From assembly GCF_000720175.1 (NCBI RefSeq), contig NZ_JOIX01000013.1, positions 62,001 to 126,000 on the forward strand: a stretch of DNA of 64,000 nucleotides, written 5' to 3'. This document shows, piece after piece, positions 17,333-25,097 of the stretch. The stretch is from Streptomyces sp. NRRL S-337. GTDB taxonomy: Bacteria; Actinomycetota; Actinomycetes; Streptomycetales; Streptomycetaceae. The first letter of the stretch is position 1; the number at the start of each line of letters is the position of its first letter. The notes beneath the pieces are model-generated. The model had not been told where the DNA came from and did not search any database. It saw nothing but the letters and a program-made list of their open reading frames with translations. The translations under genes were made by a program, and so were the position numbers.

Positions 17333-18691
17333 TCACTCCAGGACGACGTAACCCGCCTCCGCGAGTGCCGTGCGCACCTCGTCGCAGTGCTCCGGGCCCT
17401 TGGTCTCCAGGTGCAGTTCCACCTCGACCTCGGTCAGCCCGAGCCGCGGATCGGTCCGTACGTGCCCCACGTCGAGGATGTTCGCGTCGACCACCGTCAG
17501 CACCCCGAGCAGGGTCTCCAGCGCCCCCGGCCGGTCCGTCAGCCGCAGCCGCAGCGAGAGGTACCGGCCCCCGGCGGCCATGCCGAACCGCAGGATGCGC
17601 TGCATCAGCAGCGGATCGACGTTTCCGCCGGACAGCACCGCCACCACAGGCCCCTCGAACGACCCCGGATCCGCGAGCAGCGCCGCCACCGGGCTCGCCC
17701 CGGCCGGCTCCACCACCAGCTTCGCCCGCTCCAGGCAGAGCAGCAGCGCACTGGAGAGGTCGTCCTCGGAGACCGTACGGACCTCGTCCACCAGCCGCTC
17801 GACGATCCCGAAGGGCACGTCGCCGGGCCGGCCGACCTTGATGCCGTCCGCCATCGTCGACAGCCCCTCGACCGCCACCGGGTGCCCGGCCGCCAGCGAC
17901 GGCGGATAGCAGGCCGCGCCCGCCGCCTGCACCCCGACGACCTTCACGTCCGGCCGCAGCGCCTTGACCGCCAGCGCGATCCCCGCGGCCAGCCCGCCGC
18001 CGCCGATGCCGACGACGATGGTGCGCACCTCCGGGCACTGTTCCAGGATCTCCAGCCCGACCGTGCCCTGACCGGCGATGATGTCGCGGTGGTCGAAGGG
18101 GTGGATGAAGACCGCGCCGGTCTCCCGGGCGTACTCCTGGGCGGCGGCCAGCGTCTCGTCCACCACGTGGCCGTGCAGCCGCACCTCGGCACCGTATTCG
18201 CGGGTCGCCGCGACCTTCGGCAACGGGGCGCCGACCGGCATGAACACCGTGGACCGCACACCGAGCAGGGACGCCGCGAGGGCCACCCCCTGGGCGTGGT
18301 TGCCGGCGCTCGCGGCCACCACGCCGGCCGCCCGCTCCTCCGCGGAGAGCCCGGCGATCCGTACGTAGGCGCCGCGGATCTTGAACGAACCGGTGCGCTG
18401 GAGGTTCTCGCACTTGAGGTGGACGGGCGCGCCGACCAGCCCGGACAGGTAGCGGCTGCCCTCCATCGCGGTGGCCCGTGCGACGCCCGAGAGCATCTTG
18501 TGCGCCTCCCGGACGTCCTCGATCGTGACCGGGCTCGTGATCGGGCCGGCGCCGGGCACTTCGGCATCGGTCAGACCGGCGTCGATCAGGCCGGCGTCGG
18601 TCAGGCCGGCGGCACGACGGGCGTCGTCGGGGCGGGCCGACGGGCGGGGCTCGTGCGGCGGACGCGGCGGATGAGGCGTATGAGCAGCCAT
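17333..18691 (-). CDS. ilvA: Threonine ammonia-lyase (threonine dehydratase) with ACT domain
   Basis: This 452-residue PLP enzyme deaminates threonine to 2-oxobutanoate, the first committed step of isoleucine synthesis and a source of propionyl-CoA. The PLP lysine lies in GSFKIRGAYV and the PLP-phosphate loop in VVGIGGGGLAAG. A single C-terminal ACT domain (LRLRLTDRPGALETLLGV) suggests effector control, as in short actinobacterial and catabolic-type enzymes. The first 50 residues are a variable extension with a five-residue repeat (AGLTD, AGLID, AGLTD), so the true start may be further in. It is divergent from the MarR gene. Confidence 0.92.
   Translation of the reverse strand: MAAHTPHPPRPPHEPRPSARPDDARRAAGLTDAGLIDAGLTDAEVPGAGPITSPVTIEDVREAHKMLSGVARATAMEGSRYLSGLVGAPVHLKCENLQRTGSFKIRGAYVRIAGLSAEERAAGVVAASAGNHAQGVALAASLLGVRSTVFMPVGAPLPKVAATREYGAEVRLHGHVVDETLAAAQEYARETGAVFIHPFDHRDIIAGQGTVGLEILEQCPEVRTIVVGIGGGGLAAGIALAVKALRPDVKVVGVQAAGAACYPPSLAAGHPVAVEGLSTMADGIKVGRPGDVPFGIVERLVDEVRTVSEDDLSSALLLCLERAKLVVEPAGASPVAALLADPGSFEGPVVAVLSGGNVDPLLMQRILRFGMAAGGRYLSLRLRLTDRPGALETLLGVLTVVDANILDVGHVRTDPRLGLTEVEVELHLETKGPEHCDEVRTALAEAGYVVLE
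18565..18609. repeat. Three 15-bp tandem repeats inside ilvA
   Basis: Three near-identical 15-bp units (CGTCGGTCAGGCCGG and variants) encode the repeated AGLTD-like pentapeptide in the N-terminal extension of threonine dehydratase. The reading frame is kept because the unit is a multiple of three. Confidence 0.75.
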
Positions 18692-18855
18692 ACCGCCAGT
18701 CTCGCAGTTCGACGGTGCGCGGGCCCGCCCGCCCACGGGCACGAACGAGGGGGGCGGCGCGTTATCGGAATGGACGGCGCAGGTACGCCGTGCGCCGGGT
18801 CCGCGTACGCTGTCCTCCCATCCATACGCACTTCCACCGAAGCGAGCTCCCGGCC

Positions 18856-19356
18856 ATGCCCACCTCTTCGGACATGACGACCCATACCGACCCCGCTCTC
18901 CTCGACGCGCTGCAGCACCAAGTGGCCGTCTTCGCCCGCCGCGCCGAACAGAGCCGGCTCGGCGGCGTCGGACAGGCGCGCAATTCCATGGACCGCGCCG
19001 CCTACCTGCTGCTCAACCGCCTCGACCAGGAAGGCCCGATGGGCGTCAAGGCCCTGGCCGCCGGCATGGGCATCGACTCCTCCACGGTCACCCGGCAGGT
19101 CGCCCCGCTGGTCGACTCCGGGCTCGTCAGCCGGGCCACCCACCCGGAGGACGGCCGCGCCGTGGTGCTCGAACTGTCCGAGCGCGGCCACGCCCGGCTG
19201 GACGAGGTGCGGGCCTCGCGCCGTGCGCTGATGGCACTGGTCACGGAGAAGTGGAGCGACGAGGAGCGCGAGGCGTTCACGACCCTGCTGACCCGCTTCA
19301 ACGCCTCCCTCTCCGACATCACCGCGTCCCTGACGCCCACGGGGCCGGCCTCCTGA
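18856..19356 (+). CDS. MarR family transcriptional regulator
   Basis: This 166-residue winged-helix regulator has dimerisation helices at both ends and the MarR core at about residues 50-115 (LAAGMGIDSSTVTRQVAPLV, wing with HPEDGRAVVLELSERG). ATG 18856 is preferred over the long upstream frame because the protein then starts just before the conserved helix; ATG 18874 is an alternative. It is divergent from ilvA and followed by a GC-rich gap. MarR proteins usually repress their own or a neighbouring promoter in response to small phenolic or oxidising ligands; the target here is unknown. Confidence 0.88.
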   Translation: MPTSSDMTTHTDPALLDALQHQVAVFARRAEQSRLGGVGQARNSMDRAAYLLLNRLDQEGPMGVKALAAGMGIDSSTVTRQVAPLVDSGLVSRATHPEDGRAVVLELSERGHARLDEVRASRRALMALVTEKWSDEEREAFTTLLTRFNASLSDITASLTPTGPAS

Positions 19357-19410
19357 CACCGGCACGACCGGCCGGCGGCACGCTGCGGCACTCCGCGGCC
19401 CGGCGGTGGT

Positions 19411-19451
19411 CCGCCGCGCACCGGCCGGCAGCCCGCCGCGCACCGGCCGGC
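19411..19451. repeat. Two identical 19-bp direct repeats, 22-bp period
   Basis: CCGCCGCGCACCGGCCGGC occurs at 19411-19429 and 19433-19451 in the gap between the MarR and sigma factor genes, among further diverged GCCGGC-rich copies. No function is evident. Confidence 0.6.
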
Positions 19452-19588
19452 GACCTGCCGCAGCCCGGCGGCCGGCGACGCGCCGCGGCACCCGGCCCGG
19501 AGCAAGTCGTCGCGCCTCTTGACCGGGTGGCCGCGCTGCCGTGCTATAGGAGCCCAGGGGGTCGGGCGTCCGTCATCCGGGAGGCGCG

Positions 19589-20062
19589 GTGCGAGAGCGG
19601 CGGCCGGCGCAGCAGCGCCGCCACGCCCGGGAGTTCGAGTCGTTCGTGGCGGGCGCGGCGGGACGGCTGTTCCACGCCGCCACCCTCCTGACCGGCGAGC
19701 CCGCCGCCCATCCCGCCCCGGCCGCCGAGGACTTGCTGATCCGCGCGCTGGCCCGGACCTACGCGGACTGGGACCGGCTGCGGGGCGAGGACCCGTACGA
19801 GCGCACCCGCCGGGAGCTCGCCGACCGTTTCGCCCGCACCGCCCGGCGGCACCGCCGACCGCGCGGCGGGCCGCTGGACCGGCTGACCCCGCAGGAGCGC
19901 CTGGTCCTCGTACTGCGGCTCCACGAGGGAGTGGCCGAGGAACAGGCCGCGGCCCAACTCGGCCTGCCCACCGAGCGGGTGCGCGCGCTGTACATGCACG
20001 CCATCGCCGCGTTCCGCAGCCACCGGCCGGCGCGCCGGGTCCGCGAGGGCGAAGCACCGTGA
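19589..20062 (+). CDS. Short ECF/SigE-like sigma factor
   Basis: This 157-residue protein resembles the SigE-type ECF sigma factors of actinobacteria. A region 2-like segment (FVAGAAGRLFHAATLLTG, then AEDLLIRALARTYADWDRL) is followed, after a short basic linker, by a region 4 helix-turn-helix (LTPQERLVLVLRLHEGV, then QLGLPTERVRALYMHAI). Region 2 is more diverged than usual, so promoter melting ability is uncertain. The GTG start has GGGAGG upstream. Its stop overlaps the GTG of the next gene by 4 bp, giving a sigma factor/membrane protein operon. Confidence 0.75.
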   Translation: MRERRPAQQRRHAREFESFVAGAAGRLFHAATLLTGEPAAHPAPAAEDLLIRALARTYADWDRLRGEDPYERTRRELADRFARTARRHRRPRGGPLDRLTPQERLVLVLRLHEGVAEEQAAAQLGLPTERVRALYMHAIAAFRSHRPARRVREGEAP

Positions 20063-20343
20063 ACCTCTACCCCGAGGCCGCCGTGCCGGACCCGGGCGTC
20101 CCCGACCGCAAGCAGGCCGAGGCCCGGCGGATGCTGGCCGGGCTGCCACTGCCGCCCGTACCGCCGGACCTGGCCGCCCGGGCCCTCGCCCGCGGCCGGC
20201 GGCTGCGTGCGCACCGCCGGCTGCGGCGCCGCCTCGGCTGGCTGCTGGCGCTGCTCGCCGTGGCGGCGCTGACCTGGACGGCCGCGGCCCAGCCGTGGGT
20301 CCCGCCGCCGTCCCGCACCACCCCTCCCGTCGAGGGGTGGTGA
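20059..20343 (+). CDS. Small membrane protein coupled to the sigma factor (possible anti-sigma)
   Basis: This 94-residue protein has a cytoplasmic N-terminal half of about 55 residues with a helical Arg-rich region (DLAARALARGRRLRAHRRL), one membrane span (GWLLALLAVAALTWTAAA) and a short proline-rich outer tail. Its GTG start lies inside the stop region of the sigma factor gene (GTGA overlap), so translation is coupled. The topology and coupling suggest a membrane anti-sigma factor, but no zinc anti-sigma motif or RskA-like domain is recognisable. The role is therefore only inferred. Confidence 0.65.
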   Translation: MNLYPEAAVPDPGVPDRKQAEARRMLAGLPLPPVPPDLAARALARGRRLRAHRRLRRRLGWLLALLAVAALTWTAAAQPWVPPPSRTTPPVEGW

Positions 20344-20394
20344 CGGGCCCCTACGGCGGACCGGCACAGGGGCGGCGACGGGCACACGGCACCT

Positions 20395-20450
20395 GGCCGT
20401 AGGCAGCAGGCCGTAGGCAGCAGGCCGTAGGCAGCAGGCCGTAGGCGTCA
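20395..20450. repeat. 14-bp tandem repeat abutting the metB stop codon
   Basis: GGCCGTAGGCAGCA is repeated exactly three times (20395-20436), followed by a fourth copy with two changes whose last three bases are the metB stop codon. A slippage-type minisatellite of unknown role. Confidence 0.85.
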
Positions 20451-21608
20451 GCCCAGCGCCTGCGCCAGGTCGGCCAGCAGGTCCTCGCCGGACTCGATGC
20501 CGACCGAGAGGCGTACGAGGTCGTTGGGGACCTCCAGCTGCGAGCCGGCCGTCGACGCGTGCGTCATCCGCCCCGGGTGCTCGATCAGCGACTCGACGCC
20601 GCCCAGCGACTCACCGAGGGTGAACAGCTCCGACCGGTTGCAGACCTCGATGGCGGCCTGCTCCCCGCCCGCGACCTGGAACGACACCATGCCGCCGAAC
20701 GACCGCATCTGCTTGGCCGCGACCTCGTGCCCCGGGTGCTCGGACAGGCCCGGGTAGTAGACCCGGGTCACCTTCTTGTGGGAGGTCAGCAGCTCCGCGA
20801 TCCGCTCGGCGTTGGAGCTGTGACGGTCCATCCGTACGGCGAGGGTCTTGATGCCGCGCATCACCAGCCACGCGTCGAACGGGCCGGCGACCGCGCCCAT
20901 CGCGTTCTGGTGGTAGGCGAGTTCTTCACCGAGGGTGTCGTCGTTGACGACCAGGGCACCGCCGACCACGTCCGAGTGACCGCCCATGTACTTGGTCGTG
21001 GAGTAGACCACCACGTCCGCGCCGAGGGCGAGCGGCTGCTGGAGGTAGGGGCTGGCGAAGGTGTTGTCGACGACGAGCCGGACCCCGGCGTCCCGCGACA
21101 CGGCGGCCAGCGCCTCGATGTCGCTGATCCCGAGGAGCGGGTTGCTGGGCGTCTCCACCCAGATCAGCTTCGTACGCGGCCGCAGGGCCTCGCGCACCGA
21201 CTGCGGGTCGGAGGTGTCGGCCACCGACCACTCCACGCCCCACCGCTCGACGACCTTGGAGATCAGACGGAACGTTCCGCCATAGGCGTCGTTGGGGATG
21301 ATGACGTGGTCACCGGGGACCAGCAGGGTGCGCAGCAGGGTGTCCTCGGCCGCCAGGCCGGAGGCGAAGGCGAGCCCGCGGCGGCCGCCGTCGAGGGCGG
21401 CGAGGTTTTCCTCCAGGGCGGTACGGGTCGGGTTGGCGCTGCGGCTGTACTCGTAACCGCCGCGCAGCCCGCCCACACCGTCCTGCTTGTAAGTGGAGAC
21501 CTGGTAGATGGGCGGAACCACCGCGCCGGTCGTCGGGTCGGGTTCCTGACCTGCGTGGATGGCAAGGGTTTCAAAATGCTGGTGGCGCTGTTCGCGCTGA
21601 TCGCTCAT
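20448..21608 (-). CDS. metB: Cystathionine gamma-synthase
   Basis: This 386-residue PLP enzyme joins an activated homoserine with cysteine to form cystathionine for methionine synthesis. The gamma-family PLP lysine lies in VVYSTTKYMGGHSDVVGG, with the phosphate-binding tyrosine/arginine in YEYSRSANPTR near the N-terminus. Sequence alone does not fully separate gamma-synthase from gamma-lyase in actinobacteria, so reverse transsulfuration is possible. The ATG at 21608 fits the family N-terminus. The upstream TACCCT 8 nt before it could make a nearly leaderless transcript, although GGCAGG may serve as a ribosome-binding site. msrA, another methionine-related gene, lies 1.6 kb away. Confidence 0.9.
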   Translation of the reverse strand: MSDQREQRHQHFETLAIHAGQEPDPTTGAVVPPIYQVSTYKQDGVGGLRGGYEYSRSANPTRTALEENLAALDGGRRGLAFASGLAAEDTLLRTLLVPGDHVIIPNDAYGGTFRLISKVVERWGVEWSVADTSDPQSVREALRPRTKLIWVETPSNPLLGISDIEALAAVSRDAGVRLVVDNTFASPYLQQPLALGADVVVYSTTKYMGGHSDVVGGALVVNDDTLGEELAYHQNAMGAVAGPFDAWLVMRGIKTLAVRMDRHSSNAERIAELLTSHKKVTRVYYPGLSEHPGHEVAAKQMRSFGGMVSFQVAGGEQAAIEVCNRSELFTLGESLGGVESLIEHPGRMTHASTAGSQLEVPNDLVRLSVGIESGEDLLADLAQALG

Positions 21609-21802
21609 GCCTGCCGAGGGTAGTCGGCCGCGCGGCCGGCGTTCCCGGAACTTTCTGGTTCGCTTGTTAGTGGATACGTACGAGGGGTCGCACACTGGTT
21701 CCCGCCACGTCCCCTCAGCCCCGCCCGACCCCACCCGCCGCCCCCGAACCGCCATCCCGGCCCTCCCGCCACCCCAGGTACAGGACACAGGACACACACC
21801 CC

Positions 21803-22933
21803 ATGGACGCTCTGCTGGTTCTCCTCGCCGCGCTCGCGCTGGGCGGCCTCGTCTTCCTACCCTGGATGCGCCGCCGGCGGGCCGTCCAGCAAACCCAGCA
21901 GGGGCTCACGGTGGCCTCCGACCCGATGGCGGGCTACGGCTTCGTCCCGCTGGACGAGCTCGACGTACGGCTGCCCGGACCCGACCGGGCGCTGGAGGAA
22001 GCGCTGGACGCGGTGCGGCGTACGCACGACTGGCGCCCGGCGGCCGAGCTGCTGAAGTCCACCGGTGACGACTGGGAGCGCCGCTGGCAGCGGGTGCAGA
22101 CGCTGGCCGGCGCGGCCGCGTTCGAGCTGGCCGCGGACGGGCCGGCGCAGCAGGGCGGGCAGCGGACCGGCGGCATCTGGCTGCGCACCTGGCGCTCGGA
22201 GGCGCCGAAGGACCCCGGCGGAGCCGAGACGCACGCCCAGTTCCTCGTCGTCCAGGCGCTGCGGGACCCCGGCTCGCAAGACTTCCGGATGATCCTGGAG
22301 GAGGCCCGTACGGTCTGCCGGGAGGCGGGCCTGCTGGCACCGGGCAGCCCGATCCCGTACATCATCGAGCTGGCCGTGGCCCGAGGGCTGCACGAGCGGC
22401 CCGCCGACTACGAGGAGCTGTGGTCCGAGGCCGACCGGCGCGCCCCGCACCACATGGGCGCCCACCTCGCGGCCCTCCCCTACTGGTCCCAGAAGTGGCA
22501 CGGCTCCCGCACGGAGGCCGAGGCGTTCGCCGCACGCGCCGCGGCCGGCGCCCCCACCGGCTCCCTCCTCCCGGCCCTCCCCCTCTTCGCGGTCTACGAG
22601 CACCTGCCCGAGGCCAACATGGTCCGCAGCCTGTACCAGAGCGCGGTCGTCGAGCGCGCCATCGAGGGCGCCCACTTCGCCCTCCGCGAGGCCCCGGCCG
22701 ACCACCCCATGGCCCCACACGTCCGGCACCTGCTGGTCTGGTTCCTGGTCCGCGCCGAACGCTACGCCGAGGCCATGGAGCAGCTGCGCCTGGTCGACGG
22801 CCACGTGGGCGCCGTGCCCTGGTCGTACGGCTGCAGTCCGGCCGCCGAGTACGCCGCCTACCGCGCCCTGGCCATCGCCGGCTGGGAACAACTGGGCGGC
22901 ACGTCATCCGGCTTCCCCCAGGACCGCCCGTGA
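21803..22933 (+). CDS. Membrane-anchored protein of unknown function
   Basis: This 376-residue protein starts with a membrane anchor (LLVLLAALALGGLVFLPWM, residues 4-22) and a stop-transfer RRRR, leaving a large cytoplasmic helical domain. The pattern of paired helices (for example RALEEALDAVRRTHDWRPAA and YAEAMEQLRLVDGHVGAVPW) resembles TPR or DUF4034-like solenoids, but no motif is strong enough to name. Codon use is like the neighbours, so it looks native. It lies between metB (divergent) and msrA without sharing an obvious operon with either. Confidence 0.75.
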   Translation: MDALLVLLAALALGGLVFLPWMRRRRAVQQTQQGLTVASDPMAGYGFVPLDELDVRLPGPDRALEEALDAVRRTHDWRPAAELLKSTGDDWERRWQRVQTLAGAAAFELAADGPAQQGGQRTGGIWLRTWRSEAPKDPGGAETHAQFLVVQALRDPGSQDFRMILEEARTVCREAGLLAPGSPIPYIIELAVARGLHERPADYEELWSEADRRAPHHMGAHLAALPYWSQKWHGSRTEAEAFAARAAAGAPTGSLLPALPLFAVYEHLPEANMVRSLYQSAVVERAIEGAHFALREAPADHPMAPHVRHLLVWFLVRAERYAEAMEQLRLVDGHVGAVPWSYGCSPAAEYAAYRALAIAGWEQLGGTSSGFPQDRP

Positions 22934-23063
22934 GCGCGTAGGCCGGGAGACCCGGAAACGCGGAACCCGGAAACCCGGAAACCCGTGCGCCCCTAAGGAC
23001 GACCCGACGGCCACGTCGGCGCCAGGAATGTGATCGCGCCGACCGACGTTGTGCAGAGACGTC

Positions 23064-23141
23064 GTTCACTGACGTCGTTCACTGACGTCGTTCACTGACG
23101 TCGTTCACTGACGGTGTTCACTGACGGTGTTCACTGACGTT
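23064..23141. repeat. Six 13-bp tandem repeats just upstream of msrA
   Basis: The unit GTTCACTGACGTC occurs three times exactly, then twice as GTTCACTGACGGT and once as GTTCACTGACGTT. The array ends 48 bp before the msrA ATG. Each unit carries the same TTCACTGACG core, so proteins could bind in a repeated array, or the tract could simply be a slippage product. Confidence 0.9.
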
Positions 23142-23189
23142 GTCCAGAAAGGCCCGCCCGTCCCCTCCCTCCCACCCCGGAGCCGTCCC

Positions 23190-23864
23190 ATGCTCTTCTC
23201 CCGCTTCAAGACCCAGCTCCCGACCCCCGCGGAAGCGCTCGAAGGCCGCCCCGAACCGGCCTTCGCCGTCCCCGAGCGGCACACCGTCCTCGGCAACCCG
23301 CTCCTGGGCCCGTACCCGGACGGCCTGGAGATCGCCGACTTCGGCCTGGGCTGCTTCTGGGGCGCCGAGCGGAAGTTCTGGCAGACCGAGGGCGTCTGGA
23401 CCACCCTCGTCGGTTACCAGGGCGGCCACACCCCGAACCCCACCTACGAAGAGGTCTGCAGCGGCCACACCGGCCACACCGAGGCCGTCCGTGTCGTCTA
23501 CGACCCGGCCGTGGTCCCCTACACGTCCCTCCTGAAGCTCTTCTGGGAGTCCCACGACCCCACCCAGGGCTTCCGCCAGGGCAACGACGTCGGCACCCAG
23601 TACCGCTCCGCCATCTACACCCACTCCCCCGCCCAACAACAGGCCGCCGAAGCCTCCCGCGACGCCTACCGCACCGTCCTCCACAACTCCGGCTACACCG
23701 ACATCACCACCGAAATCCTCCCCGCCGACCACACCCGCCCGTTCTACCCGGCGGAGGCCTACCACCAGCAGTATCTTTCGGACGCCAAAAACCCGGGCGG
23801 GTACTGCGGGATCGGCGGTACGGGCGTGAGCTGCCCGGTGGGCGTTGCCCCTGCTGAGGACTGA
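23190..23864 (+). CDS. msrA: Peptide-methionine (S)-S-oxide reductase MsrA
   Basis: This 224-residue enzyme reduces methionine-S-sulfoxide in proteins and free methionine with thioredoxin as electron donor. The catalytic Cys55 is in the [11 protein letters not shown] motif. The resolving cysteines are in the C-terminal YCGIGG and VSCPVG segments, so the redox relay is complete. The length (with an N-terminal extension of about 50 residues) fits the long MsrA class. A 13-bp tandem array lies in the promoter region. The 3' part of a second, canonical msrA copy survives 670 bp downstream (24538-24603), showing past rearrangement here. Confidence 0.94.
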   Translation: MLFSRFKTQLPTPAEALEGRPEPAFAVPERHTVLGNPLLGPYPDGLEIADFGLGCFWGAERKFWQTEGVWTTLVGYQGGHTPNPTYEEVCSGHTGHTEAVRVVYDPAVVPYTSLLKLFWESHDPTQGFRQGNDVGTQYRSAIYTHSPAQQQAAEASRDAYRTVLHNSGYTDITTEILPADHTRPFYPAEAYHQQYLSDAKNPGGYCGIGGTGVSCPVGVAPAED

Positions 23865-23873
23865 CGGCTTCGG

Positions 23874-24539
23874 GTGGGCTTCAGAACCTACGCGCGCAGG
23901 GTGCGCGACGAGCGGTTGCCCATCGCCCGACGGTACTCAGCGCTGAGGTGTGCCGTCGGGCACTACAGCCCGCTCGGCTTCCATGCCACCTGGGCCTACC
24001 TCGCCGCGACGGCACACCCCTCCCCCGACCTCCGCAGAGACCCCGCAGCCCAGCTGCGCGCACTGGAGACCTTGGAAGAGAGCCGGACGGTCCAGCTCAA
24101 CGAGCTGGCGGCGTTCGCGGTCCGCCGGCACACGGAGAAGGCAGCCGGCCGGCGAACCCCGCAACCCACCGACACCGCTCATCTACGTCGACCGCACTGG
24201 CCCGGTGAAACGGCGCCCTCCCGCCTTGGGCTCGTCGCGGCCGTGGCCAACCGCCACTCCACCTTCCGACACTCGGCCTACCCCGACGAGACGCTCTCCA
24301 GCGACGCCCAGGCACAACAACTCGCCGACCTCCACGCCCGTCTCGACGCCTGCGCCTCCGCATACCTCACACACCTCGGCCGCCTGAACGGCCCCGCACA
24401 AGACGAACTGACCGACACCATCCACGGCATCACCCACCTGACCCGCCCCGGCTACGCACCGCTGAACACCTACCTCCTCAGCTGGCTACGCTTCGCAAAC
24501 CTCCTCGCGTACGCCACAGCTGCACACCTCTGCCATTGA
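23874..24539 (+). CDS. Hypothetical protein wedged between msrA and an msrA remnant
   Basis: This 221-residue soluble helical protein shows no domain I recognise. The N-terminus is basic and aromatic (GFRTYARRVRDERLPIARRY, then GHYSPLGFHATWAYLA), and the rest is rich in Ala, His and Leu. It begins 10 bp after the msrA stop with a GTG that lacks a ribosome-binding site, so translation may depend on msrA. A related but broken N-terminus occurs at 26848-26925, which shows that this is a family with more than one copy here. It probably arrived as accessory DNA. Confidence 0.6.
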   Translation: MGFRTYARRVRDERLPIARRYSALRCAVGHYSPLGFHATWAYLAATAHPSPDLRRDPAAQLRALETLEESRTVQLNELAAFAVRRHTEKAAGRRTPQPTDTAHLRRPHWPGETAPSRLGLVAAVANRHSTFRHSAYPDETLSSDAQAQQLADLHARLDACASAYLTHLGRLNGPAQDELTDTIHGITHLTRPGYAPLNTYLLSWLRFANLLAYATAAHLCH

Positions 24540-24603
24540 GACCTGGCACCAGCAGTACCTGGACAAGAACCCGACGGGGTACTGCGGGATTGGGGGGACG
24601 TGA
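24538..24603 (+). pseudogene. Remnant of an msrA 3' end
   Basis: Twenty-one codons read ETWHQQYLDKNPTGYCGIGG and then T followed by TGA. They match the canonical C-terminus of MsrA around the resolving cysteine (compare YHQQYL and YCGIGGTG in the intact gene at 23190). The two copies differ by indels and substitutions, so this is the tail of a different msrA allele rather than a recent duplicate. Nothing upstream of these codons is MsrA. Confidence 0.8.
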
Positions 24604-24954
24604 CCACCTCCGCCGCTGGGCAGCCACTCATCCCTCAGCCGCCTGCCACCGTCACGGCCCTCCGCCAGGCCATCGTGCACATCGCACCCGCCGCTCTGCC
24701 TGCCTTCACACGGGAGCTGGATCAGGCCGCCGATCATGCCCGCCAGGCTTCCGACCTGGCCCCACTCCAGGCGGTTCATCGCCCAGTGGGCCGTATACGT
24801 CCACATTCAGCGGCAGCCGAACCTCGCGAAGGAACTCCGTCACTGGGAGGAGACCGCCGAGACAGGTGACGCGGCGCAAGCCCGGCGCGCCGCGTCCGCT
24901 ATCGGCAAGCTCCTGGACGACGCGCACGCCGCGCTCGCCCTCCCCCCGCGGTGA
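24600..24954 (+). pseudogene. Frameshifted DUF6247-like (antitoxin-type) gene
   Basis: A GTG overlapping the stop of the msrA remnant starts a frame reading TALRQAIVHIAPAALPAFTR and then ASDLAPLQ. Near 24771 the similarity moves to the +1 frame and continues as FIAQWAVYVHIQRQPNLAKE and then AIGKLLDDAHAAL to the stop at 24954. Removing one G in GCGG at 24771-24774 would restore a single protein of about 118 residues resembling DUF6247 proteins of streptomycetes, small proteins often paired with RelE-like toxins. It is a true frameshift or a sequencing error. Confidence 0.65.
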
Positions 24955-25097
24955 GCAGCAACTGGCGCTGGGAGTACGACCCAGATCATGCTCATGTGGC
25001 ATGCGGCGTCCCAGTTTGTGCCGCCCTTCCAGGACTTATACCTCATGGGCGGATCACGTTTACGCCGGCATCGGACACCGCGTTCCCCTCGAAATAG
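24951..25097 (+). pseudogene. Truncated toxin-like stub downstream of the DUF6247-like gene
   Basis: A GTG overlaps the preceding stop by 4 bp (GTGA), the usual layout of a toxin-antitoxin operon. The first 20 or so residues (SSNWRWEYDPDHAHVACGVP) resemble the start of the small RelE-like proteins found beside DUF6247. The similarity then stops, and the frame ends at 25097 after running into the 3' end of the convergent XRE gene. About three quarters of the expected protein is missing, so it cannot be functional. Confidence 0.5.

Noticed and set aside
23064..23141. CRISPR-like array
   Set aside because: The 13-bp units follow each other directly without spacers, and no cas gene is present.
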